A stretch of DNA of 29,236 bases from DAONFI01 sp035403485. Lineage in GTDB: Bacteria > Planctomycetota > Phycisphaerae > SM23-33. Made by a program: the position numbers and the translations under genes. Below the pieces are notes generated by a model, which saw nothing but the letters and a program-made list of their open reading frames with translations, was not told where the DNA came from and made no database searches. The stretch lies in the NCBI GenBank assembly GCA_964536835.1, contig CAZIAZ010000037.1:1-29236 (forward strand), in the 5' to 3' direction. Positions 1 through 6,725 of this stretch are shown piece by piece (within the stretch, counting starts at the first letter, position 1; each line of letters starts with the position of its first letter).

Positions 1-57
1 CACGTCCGTTTCCGTGGTCGTCGAGCGCAAGGGGGAAAACAGGACTTTTTCGCTCAC
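1..57 (-). CDS. 5' end of an unidentified gene, cut by the window edge
   Basis: A reading frame opens on the minus strand with GTG at 57-55 and stays open to the window edge (19 codons, beginning MSEKVLFSPL). A strong Shine-Dalgarno, GGAGG at 69-65, lies 7 nt before the GTG, which is why I prefer it over an overlapping ATG at 64-62 in another frame. It begins 37 nt after the stop of the membrane-protein gene on the same strand, so the two probably form an operon. Too little is visible to name a product. Confidence 0.45.
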   Translation of the reverse strand, partial: MSEKVLFSPLRSTTTETDV

Positions 58-94
58 GTGGCATCCTCCGGTGTTATCAGTTATGTGCGTGAAA

Positions 95-787
95 TCAGCG
101 TACGATTCTCAGTTTTATATCGCCGGCCTGGCGGCGTTTCTGGCGTTGGCCTTCCGGCGAAAATTTGGGGCTGAAAAGGTACATGGTGTGCTTTTGTACC
201 AATATGCCCAGTGCGGCGAGTATTACGGCGATGATGATGCCGGTAAAGAGCATCGGCAGCTGTTCGCCGGTGATGGCATATGGATGTACCGGCCGGCCAG
301 CCCATATCGCCATGACGGCTAACGAAAAAGCCGCCGCGCCTGCGATACCTGTTATGTAAACCACGAGTTTTTTTGCGTTGGCATATGCGTAAGCCAGCAT
401 GATTAACGCGGCGATTATCCCCAGAATTATGCCGCCTGTCGACGCCGGCAGGCCAAATACGCCGCAAACGGCTACGTAAACCGCGCCAGCCGCGCCCACT
501 GCGAACAGCAGACGATAAAAATTCCACGCCAGTATCGCCAGCAGTACGCCGCAAACCCCTGACGCCACGAATATGTCAAGGCCGGAGGCGTCGGCTTTTT
601 TGAACGTTATTATTGCAGCGCCCAACCACAGCCCGACAAGCAGGCCGTCAATCAGCAGATTGATTCTGAATAGGATGTAGCCGAAAAAACAATGGCATAA
701 CGACAATAACAGCACAAGCGACGCAGTTATCGTCGTAGTTGCTAATATCATCCCGTCGATATTTGAATTATAGATGCTCATGGTCAT
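95..787 (-). CDS. Seven-helix membrane protein, DUF4203-like
   Basis: This is a 230-residue integral membrane protein of unknown function. About seven hydrophobic segments are visible, roughly at residues 15-38, 42-62, 70-90, 93-112, 115-135, 140-162 and 175-197, rich in Gly and Ala. A short basic cytosolic tail (residues about 205-230, with several Arg and Lys) follows. The helix pattern and glycine-rich packing resemble the DUF4203/TMEM198-like family, which is a family-level impression only. The start could be Met1 (787) or Met3 (781). No Shine-Dalgarno precedes either, but a consensus TATAAT on the minus strand at 798-793 sits so close that the transcript may be nearly leaderless. A further minus-strand gene appears to begin just downstream at 57. 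No catalytic motif is seen. Confidence 0.7.
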   Translation of the reverse strand: MTMSIYNSNIDGMILATTTITASLVLLLSLCHCFFGYILFRINLLIDGLLVGLWLGAAIITFKKADASGLDIFVASGVCGVLLAILAWNFYRLLFAVGAAGAVYVAVCGVFGLPASTGGIILGIIAALIMLAYAYANAKKLVVYITGIAGAAAFSLAVMAIWAGRPVHPYAITGEQLPMLFTGIIIAVILAALGILVQKHTMYLFSPKFSPEGQRQKRRQAGDIKLRIVR

Positions 788-792
788 TATCT

Positions 793-798
793 ATTATA
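793..798 (-). promoter_or_regulatory. Possible -10 box for the membrane-protein gene
   Basis: Read on the minus strand this is a perfect TATAAT, 5 nt before the ATG at 787. Transcription would begin about at the start codon, giving a leaderless mRNA. No convincing -35 box is seen 16-18 nt upstream, so this is tentative. Confidence 0.35.
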
Positions 799-890
799 GA
801 GCGTTTTTGGGGAAAATTCATTTTAGCCTGCTGCAAACTTTGTCGGCTCACGTGTCCGTCTGTATCGTAAAACCTTTTGTTGACGCTTAA

Positions 891-913
891 AAAATTTTAT
901 GAACCACTCTAAT
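891..913 (-). repeat. Dispersed repeat family A, copy 1
   Basis: On the minus strand this reads ATTAGAGTGGTTCATAAAAT followed by TTT. It matches 4623-4646 (plus strand) with two substitutions and one A insertion. Both copies are intergenic. Shorter echoes of the ATTAGAGCG core occur at 3284-3292. Confidence 0.5.
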
Positions 914-1013
914 AGGGCAGAAAGTATCGCCGTTGAGTGAAAAAAGTCAAGAATGTATTTTTTATCAGCCGCGTTATCTGTCTGTAAAAACCCGTTTTCC
1001 GTAACGGTTTGCA

Positions 1014-1045
1014 GAACCTGTCCCCGAAACCCTGGCTGCCTGCAA
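1014..1045 (+). repeat. Dispersed repeat family B, copy 1 (REP-like)
   Basis: This 32-nt segment matches the reverse complement of 19984-20015 at 27 of 32 positions. The match includes an identical 18-nt block, ACCCTGGCTGCCTGCAAT at 1029-1046. Both copies are intergenic and contain a GAACCT...CCCC core. The core resembles dispersed repeats I associate with RAYT/REP elements, but that link is from memory and untested. Confidence 0.55.
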
Positions 1046-1241
1046 TCAGCTTTTTTGCAGTCTGGCGGCGTCAGAAAAACGGCAGAATATTTTTTTAAAA
1101 AACTGTGTTAAAAAGCTGAAATTGACGGCGGTTGATTTTTTTGTGGAAATAACGATGTACCGTATTATATTTGTGTTGTTTCAATCGACGATATTATTGT
1201 ATTTGTGAACTGTTTTAAAATTAAGATAAGGAACAAAATAA

Positions 1242-1928
1242 ATGGACGAAAAAAAATATGTAATAACCGCAAAATCGCAAGCTCCGGCGATGGGTGAGAA
1301 ATGGGATGGGGCGTATTGGAAAGATGTCAAAGCCGTCAAGGTGGACAATTTCCATGTCCGTAGTACCAGCCATCGACCTGTGATTCTGTGCAAAGCAACC
1401 CATTCCGGCGACCAGATACACATTTTTTTCAAAGTAGACGACAACTATGTTCGTAGCGTCAACACCCGGATGCAGGATCCTGTAAGCCGTGACAGTTCCG
1501 TGGAATTTTTCGTGATGCCGCCGAATCCGACCGGCGCATATTTCAATTTCGAGATAAATGCCGGCGGTACGCTTTATCTGAGTTACGTCGAAGACCCCAG
1601 CCGTAAGCCGCTTGGGCCTCTGGCGAAGTTTACGTTGGTCGACGAAAAATGGCTGCCGGAGTTGCACATCAAACATTCCATGCCGACCGTCGTCGAACCT
1701 GAAATCCAGCAGCCGACTACCTGGACCATACAGTTTTCCGCTCCGGTAGCGTTATTTGAGGAATATATGGATAAAAAACTCGGCCGGCTTGGCGGTCAGA
1801 CGTGGCGGGCGAATTTTTATAAATGCGGCGACAAAACGTCACATCCTCATTGGGCGTCGTGGACTGAAATCGGCAGTGAATTGAATTTTCATCTGCCTGA
1901 AAGATTCGGCACGATAATCTTTGAATGA
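1242..1928 (+). CDS. CBM9-like carbohydrate-binding fold protein
   Basis: The product is 228 residues and appears to be a single beta-sandwich domain of the carbohydrate-binding family 9-like type. Support is the pattern of a small opening strand with Trp residues (WDGAYW near residue 21), a central DSSVEFFVMPP segment (about 85-95), then YFNFEINAGGTLYLSY (about 100-115). This corresponds to the usual 'D..vEvfl.p....Y..fein..G.l.' pattern of CBM9-like domains. No signal peptide is present, so it is either cytosolic or exported by another route, which is unusual for a sugar-binding module. Stand-alone proteins of this type are common in polysaccharide-degrading bacteria, and their ligand is usually unknown. 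A weak Shine-Dalgarno AAGGA lies about 10 nt before the ATG. No glycoside hydrolase is adjacent. Confidence 0.7.
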   Translation: MDEKKYVITAKSQAPAMGEKWDGAYWKDVKAVKVDNFHVRSTSHRPVILCKATHSGDQIHIFFKVDDNYVRSVNTRMQDPVSRDSSVEFFVMPPNPTGAYFNFEINAGGTLYLSYVEDPSRKPLGPLAKFTLVDEKWLPELHIKHSMPTVVEPEIQQPTTWTIQFSAPVALFEEYMDKKLGRLGGQTWRANFYKCGDKTSHPHWASWTEIGSELNFHLPERFGTIIFE

Positions 1929-1978
1929 CCAGGAGCGTCTGGCAAAGTGCCGCTGTATTCGGCCCCTTGCCGCGCTGC

Positions 1979-2027
1979 CGCGTTAAATTTTGTTGGAAGA
2001 TATAGCGGCCAGCGCGTTAAATTTTGT
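1979..2027 (+). repeat. 15-bp direct repeat upstream of the mutase gene
   Basis: CGCGTTAAATTTTGT occurs perfectly at 1979-1993 and again at 2013-2027, a 34-nt period, just upstream of the start at 2076. It could be a local duplication or a paired regulator-binding site. No function can be read from sequence. Confidence 0.6.
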
Positions 2028-2075
2028 CAAATAGTTTTTTATGGAAACTTGTAAGAACGCCCTCGTGCGGATATC

Positions 2076-3275
2076 ATGCCGCATATGAAGTATGCAATTA
2101 TAATTCCGGACGGGGCGGCAGATTTGCCCCTGGACGATCTTGGCGGCAGAACGCCGTTTGAAGCTGCCAAAATTCCGACAATCGATTCGATAGTGGCCAT
2201 GGGCCGGCTCGGCACGGTCAGGAACGTGCCCGACGGCTATCCCGCCGGCAGCGACGTCGCCATCATGTCCCTTCTGGGCTACGACCCGACCGAATATTAT
2301 TCTGGCAGAGCTCCTCTGGAAGCCGCCGCCATGGGCATAAAAGTTACCGACGACGAATGGATATTCCGCTGTAACCTGGTGACGATTATCGACGACATAA
2401 TGGAAGATTATTCCGCCGGCCATATTTCAACGGAAGAGGCGTCGGCTATCATCGCCGCTTTGCAGAGTACGCTCAACGACACCAGCGTTCACCTGTATCC
2501 CGGCGTGGCGTACCGTCATATCATGACCGTTTCCGGCGATATGGACGTTACTACCACTCCGCCGCACGATATTCTCGGCCAGGGTATCGCCAGGCATCTG
2601 CCGCGCGGCGAAGGTTCGGAAGTGCTTCTTGCGCTTATGGACAGGGCGAGGTATATTTTGGCGGATTGCGATATCAACGCCGTTCGTAAAGATTTGGGCG
2701 AGAATCCGGCTACCGACATATGGCTGTGGGGCCAGGGCAAAATGCCGAAGCTCGACCCGTTTTTCCAGAAATACGGCGTTCACGGCGCAGCCATTTCAGC
2801 GGTTGATCTTGTACGCGGCATAGCGCGGCTGATGGATTGGGACGTGCTTACCGTCGAAGGCGCAACAGGTTACGTGGACACGAATTACGAGGGCAAAGGC
2901 CGCATGGCCGTACAGGCTCTCGACCATTACGACATGGTTTGTGTGCATGTTGAAGGTACGGATGAAGCCGGCCATAACGCCGATTTCAAAGGCAAAATCC
3001 ACGCCCTTGAGCAGATAGACAAATATATAGTAGCCCCTGTTCTTGAACGTCTGAAAAAAGAGGGCGACGACTGGCGGATTCTGATTCTGCCCGACCATCC
3101 TACGCCGTGTGATGTTCGCACGCATACCCGTGAGGCTGTGCCGTTTGTCATCGCCGGCCGCGGCATAGAGAGCGGCCCGGCTGAGCGGAAATTCACCGAG
3201 GCTCAGGCTGCCCAGTCTGATTTGCATGTGGAAAAAGGCTGCAACCTCATGGAGTATTTTCTCACTGTGTACTGA
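2076..3275 (+). CDS. apgM: Cofactor-independent phosphoglycerate mutase family (ApgM type)
   Basis: This 399-residue enzyme belongs to the alkaline-phosphatase superfamily and resembles archaeal-type 2,3-bisphosphoglycerate-independent phosphoglycerate mutase, which interconverts 3- and 2-phosphoglycerate. The metal-binding PDG (Asp12), the phospho-acceptor Ser59 in PAGSDVAIMSLLGYDP, a late HVEGTDEAGHNADFKGK metal motif, and LPDHPTPCDVRTHT near residues 340-355 are all visible. Length fits the family. Bacterial relatives of this subtype have also been proposed or shown to be homoserine kinases, and sequence alone does not settle which reaction applies here. No thr gene and no other glycolytic gene is adjacent. 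No Shine-Dalgarno precedes either possible start (Met1 at 2076, Met4 at 2085). A direct repeat lies upstream. Confidence 0.85.
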   Translation: MPHMKYAIIIPDGAADLPLDDLGGRTPFEAAKIPTIDSIVAMGRLGTVRNVPDGYPAGSDVAIMSLLGYDPTEYYSGRAPLEAAAMGIKVTDDEWIFRCNLVTIIDDIMEDYSAGHISTEEASAIIAALQSTLNDTSVHLYPGVAYRHIMTVSGDMDVTTTPPHDILGQGIARHLPRGEGSEVLLALMDRARYILADCDINAVRKDLGENPATDIWLWGQGKMPKLDPFFQKYGVHGAAISAVDLVRGIARLMDWDVLTVEGATGYVDTNYEGKGRMAVQALDHYDMVCVHVEGTDEAGHNADFKGKIHALEQIDKYIVAPVLERLKKEGDDWRILILPDHPTPCDVRTHTREAVPFVIAGRGIESGPAERKFTEAQAAQSDLHVEKGCNLMEYFLTVY

Positions 3276-3284
3276 TTTTCCGTA

Positions 3285-3340
3285 TTAGAGCGAAGTTGCA
3301 GCCAGCAGAAATGACGCATCTCAAATTTAAAATGCTCTAA
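3285..3340. repeat. Inverted repeat TTAGAGC/GCTCTAA
   Basis: Seven-bp arms at 3285-3291 and 3334-3340 flank 42 nt in the gap after the mutase gene. The left arm shares its ATTAGAGCG core with dispersed repeat family A. There is no T-run after the right arm, so it is not an obvious terminator. Confidence 0.4.
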
Positions 3341-3371
3341 GCGGGAATATGCGATGTTTGTGCATTAATCC

Positions 3372-3400
3372 TTGACTTTTCGGGATTTTGCGAATATTTT
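3372..3400 (+). promoter_or_regulatory. Sigma70-type promoter candidate
   Basis: TTGACT at 3372-3377 and TATTTT at 3395-3400 are separated by 17 nt. They lie 43 nt before the start of the secreted-protein gene at 3444. Confidence 0.45.
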
Positions 3401-3443
3401 TATCTTGGTTTTCTGTGAAATTGTGGATAGCAGGAGAGCAATT

Positions 3444-4118
3444 ATGTCTTTGAAGTTTTGGGTGAGATTGTCGGCAGTATGCGGACTTGTTGCATTATTG
3501 GCTGTTATGCCCGTGATGGCGGCTGCTCCTCAGCCTGACCCGGCGAACGACGGCTGGGAGTTCGACATCCAGTACGGTATGCCGCAGAGCATACTGCTGA
3601 CGCTGCCAGGCGACGCAAAGCCGCAGCTTTACTGGTATATCACATATACCGTCACAAACCAGACCGGCGAAGATCGCTATTTTACGCCTGAAATATGTCT
3701 TTACACCAACACCGGCCAGGAAATAAAAGCCGACGAAGGCATAAATCCGGCTGTATTCAGCCAGATTAAAAAAACTCTCGGCAATGACCTTCTGCTGGAC
3801 AAATCACGGATGTCGGGCAAGCTGCTGCAAGGCGAAGATAACGCCAAGGAAGGTTTGGCCATTTTTAAGGATTTCGACCCGCAGGCTGGCAGTTTTGACA
3901 TATTTATCGGCGGCTTGTGCAGCAATTCGCAAAAAGTCAAGCTGCCCGTGCCCGTCAAAGTGCAGAAAGTCAATGCCGACGGCAAACTCGTGGAAGTAGA
4001 TACGGAAGAAATAACCCTCTACAAAACTCTGCGGCTGGAATACCTGGTCGGCGGTTCTGCCGCCAGCCGGACGAACGCCAGAGTGGAATTTCTCGGCAAA
4101 GAATGGGTGATGCGCTGA
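3444..4118 (+). CDS. Secreted protein of unknown function
   Basis: I do not recognise this 224-residue protein. The start at 3444 is chosen because GGAGAG (3433-3438) lies at proper spacing and the protein then opens with a classic signal peptide: a basic N-terminus, a hydrophobic core (residues about 8-24) and a likely cleavage after MAAA near residue 28. A longer frame opening at 3372 would put 24 poorly fitting residues before it and overlap the likely promoter. The mature part is a soluble, mostly beta-like domain (YWYITYTVTNQTGEDRYF near residues 60-77), suggesting a periplasmic or exported structural or binding role. It has one Cys pair at most and no catalytic motif I can name. It is a single-gene unit with its own candidate promoter. 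Confidence 0.75.
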   Translation: MSLKFWVRLSAVCGLVALLAVMPVMAAAPQPDPANDGWEFDIQYGMPQSILLTLPGDAKPQLYWYITYTVTNQTGEDRYFTPEICLYTNTGQEIKADEGINPAVFSQIKKTLGNDLLLDKSRMSGKLLQGEDNAKEGLAIFKDFDPQAGSFDIFIGGLCSNSQKVKLPVPVKVQKVNADGKLVEVDTEEITLYKTLRLEYLVGGSAASRTNARVEFLGKEWVMR

Positions 4119-4178
4119 TTTGTGATTTTTGTCGCAAAACGGGAATCACTATTCTTGGGTTAAAATTGAAATAGACTG

Positions 4179-4206
4179 TTGACAAACAGCATGAAAAGTG
4201 TATTAT
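4179..4206 (+). promoter_or_regulatory. Sigma70 promoter of rpmA
   Basis: A perfect TTGACA (4179-4184) and TATTAT (4201-4206) are separated by 16 nt. They predict a transcript start near 4213 and a leader of about 85 nt before rpmA. This is the best promoter match in the window, as expected for a ribosomal protein gene. Confidence 0.75.
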
Positions 4207-4298
4207 TACCGCTCCTACGCCGCTTTTGCACAAGAATAAGATGAATTCCGCACGGCGGCTTGAATGATGATAAGTAGTCAGATGCAAGGAGTTTAGCA

Positions 4299-4532
4299 AT
4301 GGCACATAAAAAAGGACAAGGTTCGACCCATAACGGGCGCGACAGCAATGCGCAATACCGCGGCATCAAGTGCTTCGGCGGTGAAGATGTAACAGCCGGC
4401 ACGATTATAGTGCGGCAGTGCGGCACGCCTTTCCACGCAGGCCGTAATGTCGGCACAGGCAAGGATTATACGCTCTTTGCGATGACCAGCGGCAAGGTTC
4501 AGTTCCGTGGCCGCTATGTAGATGTGATATGA
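4299..4532 (+). CDS. rpmA: Ribosomal protein bL27
   Basis: The 77-residue product is bL27, whose N-terminal arm reaches the peptidyl-transferase centre of the 50S subunit. The diagnostic MAHKKGQGSTHNGRDSN start, the GGEDVTAGTIIVRQCGTPFHAG core and the G.GKDYTLFA segment are all present. The length is slightly short (typical about 85), with the C-terminal tail ending at RYVDVI. A good Shine-Dalgarno (AAGGAG, about 4285-4290) precedes the ATG. In most bacteria rpmA follows rplU and precedes obgE. Here obgE does follow, but no rplU is present, and a strong promoter and terminator make rpmA a one-gene unit. Confidence 0.97.
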   Translation: MAHKKGQGSTHNGRDSNAQYRGIKCFGGEDVTAGTIIVRQCGTPFHAGRNVGTGKDYTLFAMTSGKVQFRGRYVDVI

Positions 4533-4556
4533 CAACCGCAATATGATTTTTTACGG

Positions 4557-4588
4557 GATGGCGGTATTTTTCCGCCATCTTTTTTTTT
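4557..4588 (+). terminator. Rho-independent terminator after rpmA
   Basis: A perfect 8-bp stem, GATGGCGG (4557-4564) and CCGCCATC (4572-4579), with a 7-nt loop is followed by nine T (4580-4588). It lies 24 nt after the rpmA stop. Confidence 0.92.
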
Positions 4589-4622
4589 ATCTGGATAATA
4601 TCATGGGATATTTGTGAACCGG

Positions 4623-4646
4623 ATTAGAGCGGTTCTTAAAAATTTT
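4623..4646 (+). repeat. Dispersed repeat family A, copy 2
   Basis: ATTAGAGCGGTTCTTAAAAA plus TTTT matches the reverse complement of 891-913 with two substitutions and one insertion. It lies in the intergenic region after the rpmA terminator. Confidence 0.5.
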
Positions 4647-4889
4647 ATATTTGGTGTAATGCTGAGCATGGCGAAGTGTCTGAACTACTACGGTGAAAGT
4701 GGCAAGATTCGAGAAACAAGATTCAAAAAATATGAGTAAGTTCCAATTTTCAAGTATCGTATAACTGACGGTTATCATAAAAAACTTGGAATTTGTTTTT
4801 TGACGTTACTTGTAAGTTGTTTTCCTGTTTCTTGAAAATTATTGTTTTTTCGGTTGTTGCCGGAAGCGGTTTTAGGTAGCGCTAAAATT

Positions 4890-5924
4890 ATGATACATAA
4901 TGAACATACGGTATCGCGTGCCATATTTGTCGACGAAGTGGACGTGGAGGTTCGAGCCGGCGACGGCGGCAATGGCTGCATGTCGTTTCGTCGCGAGAAA
5001 TTTGTGCCCAAAGGTGGGCCTAACGGCGGCGACGGCGGTAACGGCGGCAGTGTGATATTCCGAGCCGACGAATCGCTAAATACGCTTCATCACCTTGTCG
5101 GTCATCATCTTTACAAGGCTCGGCGGGGCGCACATGGCCTGGGCAAGAATTGCCACGGTAAAAGCGGCGATAATCTTTATATCGACGTGCCGCCCGGCAC
5201 GCTTGTCTATGACGCCGAGCACGATTTTCTGCTTTTCGATTTGACGTACAATACTCAGGAAGTGGTTATCGCCAAGGGCGGCAGAGGCGGCAGGGGCAAT
5301 GCGCGGTTCGCGACGCCTGAGAACCAGGCGCCTCGCGAATTTGAGATGGGTACTCCTGGCGAGCATCGCAAGTTGCGTCTGGAGTTGAAATTGATGGCTG
5401 ACGTCGGCCTTGTAGGTTTGCCGAACGCCGGCAAAAGTACGCTGCTCAGCCGTCTGAGCTCCGCGCGGCCGAAAATCGGTGCATATCCGTTTACGACACT
5501 AAAACCATCGCTTGGTTTGGTGGAGTTGGCGGGTTTTCGCAGATTCGTGATGGCTGACATTCCCGGCCTTATAGAAGGCGCGCATGAAGGCGCCGGCCTG
5601 GGTGACGAATTTTTACGACATATAGAACGGACAGCCATTATTCTGCACATGGTCGACCTTTATCCGGTTGACGAAACCGACCCTGTTGAAGATTTTTTTA
5701 TCATCAATCGCGAGCTGGCTGCGTATTCCCGCAAACTTGCCGAAAAACCTCAAATTGTCGTAGTCAACAAGATGGATCTTGCACCGGAGAATGATGACAG
5801 GCTTGCCGTATTCAGCCGCGCAGTCGGCCAGGAAGTGTTGGCCATTTCCGCCGTTACCGGCCAGGGCCTTGACGCGCTCTGCGAAAAAATATGGAACAAA
5901 CTTCATCCTGAACCAGGAGAATGA
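4890..5924 (+). CDS. obgE: GTPase Obg, short form
   Basis: Obg is an essential GTPase that binds the 50S subunit and couples ribosome assembly to nucleotide status. The glycine-rich Obg fold opens with VRAGDGGNGCMSFRREKFVP (about residues 19-38) and repeats G-rich loops to about 165. The G domain has GLPNAGKST (about 176-184), PFTTLKPSLG, DIPGLIEGAHEGAGLG, NKMD and a late SAVTG. The C-terminal OCT domain of longer Obg proteins is absent, as in many bacteria. The ATG at 4890 gives 344 residues. An in-frame ATG at 4842 would add 16 atypical residues, while the usual family start (M-FVDEV) has no start codon here, so about 11 extra residues precede it. No strong Shine-Dalgarno is seen. coaX follows after 3 nt, indicating an operon. 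Confidence 0.93.
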   Translation: MIHNEHTVSRAIFVDEVDVEVRAGDGGNGCMSFRREKFVPKGGPNGGDGGNGGSVIFRADESLNTLHHLVGHHLYKARRGAHGLGKNCHGKSGDNLYIDVPPGTLVYDAEHDFLLFDLTYNTQEVVIAKGGRGGRGNARFATPENQAPREFEMGTPGEHRKLRLELKLMADVGLVGLPNAGKSTLLSRLSSARPKIGAYPFTTLKPSLGLVELAGFRRFVMADIPGLIEGAHEGAGLGDEFLRHIERTAIILHMVDLYPVDETDPVEDFFIINRELAAYSRKLAEKPQIVVVNKMDLAPENDDRLAVFSRAVGQEVLAISAVTGQGLDALCEKIWNKLHPEPGE

Positions 5925-5927
5925 CCT

Positions 5928-6725
5928 ATGGCCACCGACGATACAGATAATGAAAAAATTCCGTCAATCCTTGCGTGCGATTGCGGCAATAGCTCTATAA
6001 AATTTGCTCACGTCAAGGGCGAGAGCGTTTGTGAGGTTCGTAAATTGCGGCTGGGCGAGCTCGCCGCCGGCCTCGGAGCGGAGCTGCTGACAATTTGGGA
6101 ACAGATGCCCAAACCCAAACGTGTCGTGGCGTGCAGCGTGAATCCAATCGCCCTCAAAGCCATCGAAGCCGCCGCTGCGGAATCGCTGAATGAAAAAATC
6201 CTTGTCGTCGGCCGTGATTTGGAACTGCCGCTCGATACGGCTGTCGAAGAGCCGGCTAAACTCGGCCCCGACCGCGTCTGTGCCGCGTCGGCTGCATTTG
6301 ACCGCATAGGGATGGCTTGCGTGGTTGTGGATTGCGGCTCGGCGATAACTGTGGACTGCGTTGACGATGCGGGCGTGTTTCGCGGCGGAGCGATTCTGCC
6401 AGGCCTGGCCATGTCAGCCAAGGCGCTTACTGACGGCACGGCGATGCTGCCGCACGTTGAGCTGGAAAATCCGACATGGGTTTTCGGCTGCAATACTTCG
6501 CAGGCGATAGTTGGCGGCGTGGTCTGCGGAGCACGCGGCGCGGTGAGATATTTTATCGAGGCATATGCCACACAGCTCGGCAGTTGGCCGGTTGTGATAG
6601 CTACCGGCGGCGACGCTGAACTGGTTTTCGGCGATACGACGTCCGGCGAACTCGTACAAGCCGTCGTGCCGGACCTTACTATTCGCGGCGTGGCGATGGC
6701 GTATTATCGAAGTCTGCTCAAATGA
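5928..6725 (+). CDS. coaX: Type III pantothenate kinase
   Basis: This 265-residue ASKHA-fold kinase phosphorylates pantothenate, the first step of CoA synthesis, in the cytosol. The family motifs are present: the phosphate loop ACDCGNSSIKF (about residues 16-26), LGPDRVCAASAAF (about 111-123), the second phosphate motif VVDCGSAITVDCVD (about 132-145), and GGAILPGLAMSAKAL with TAMLP. Length is typical. An AGGAG sits about 11 nt before the ATG, inside the end of obgE. It is the middle gene of an obgE-coaX-GTPase operon: 3 nt after obgE, and its stop overlaps the next start by 4 nt (ATGA). Type III kinases usually need a monovalent cation and resist CoA feedback, which is family knowledge. Confidence 0.92.
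   Translation: MATDDTDNEKIPSILACDCGNSSIKFAHVKGESVCEVRKLRLGELAAGLGAELLTIWEQMPKPKRVVACSVNPIALKAIEAAAAESLNEKILVVGRDLELPLDTAVEEPAKLGPDRVCAASAAFDRIGMACVVVDCGSAITVDCVDDAGVFRGGAILPGLAMSAKALTDGTAMLPHVELENPTWVFGCNTSQAIVGGVVCGARGAVRYFIEAYATQLGSWPVVIATGGDAELVFGDTTSGELVQAVVPDLTIRGVAMAYYRSLLK

Larger units (their letters stand above)
788..1241. other. 454-nt gene-free region between divergent genes
   Basis: This AT-rich region separates the minus-strand membrane-protein gene from the plus-strand CBM9-like gene. It holds a TATAAT close to the former, one copy each of two dispersed repeat families (891-913 and 1014-1045), and T- and A-runs around 1090-1110. The Shine-Dalgarno of the next gene (AAGGA, about 1227-1231) is at its end. 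I found no tRNA-like fold, convincing small ORF or clear sigma70 promoter. Confidence 0.6.
4533..4889. other. 357-nt gene-free region between rpmA and obgE
   Basis: It holds the rpmA terminator and a copy of dispersed repeat family A (4623-4646). A stretch near 4659-4690, TGCTGAGCATGGCGAAGTGT, resembles the widespread intergenic 'TGAGCG.AGCGAAG' type of repeat, from memory. There is also an imperfect hairpin region (TTCCAA 4741-4746 pairing with TTGGAA 4786-4791, enclosing ATAAC/GTTAT). A TTGACG at 4800-4805 might be a -35 box for obgE, but no good -10 follows at 16-18 nt. No small gene is evident. Confidence 0.55.

Noticed and set aside
14..322. 102-residue plus-strand ORF
   Set aside because: Overlaps the membrane-protein gene and the start of the next minus-strand gene; no ribosome-binding site.
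788..1241. tRNA or small RNA in the longest gene-free gap
   Set aside because: No cloverleaf-like pairing, no CCA end and no promoter-terminator pair could be found by eye.
6008..6571. 187-residue minus-strand ORF
   Set aside because: Antisense to coaX; Ser/Ala/Pro-rich composition typical of a shadow frame.
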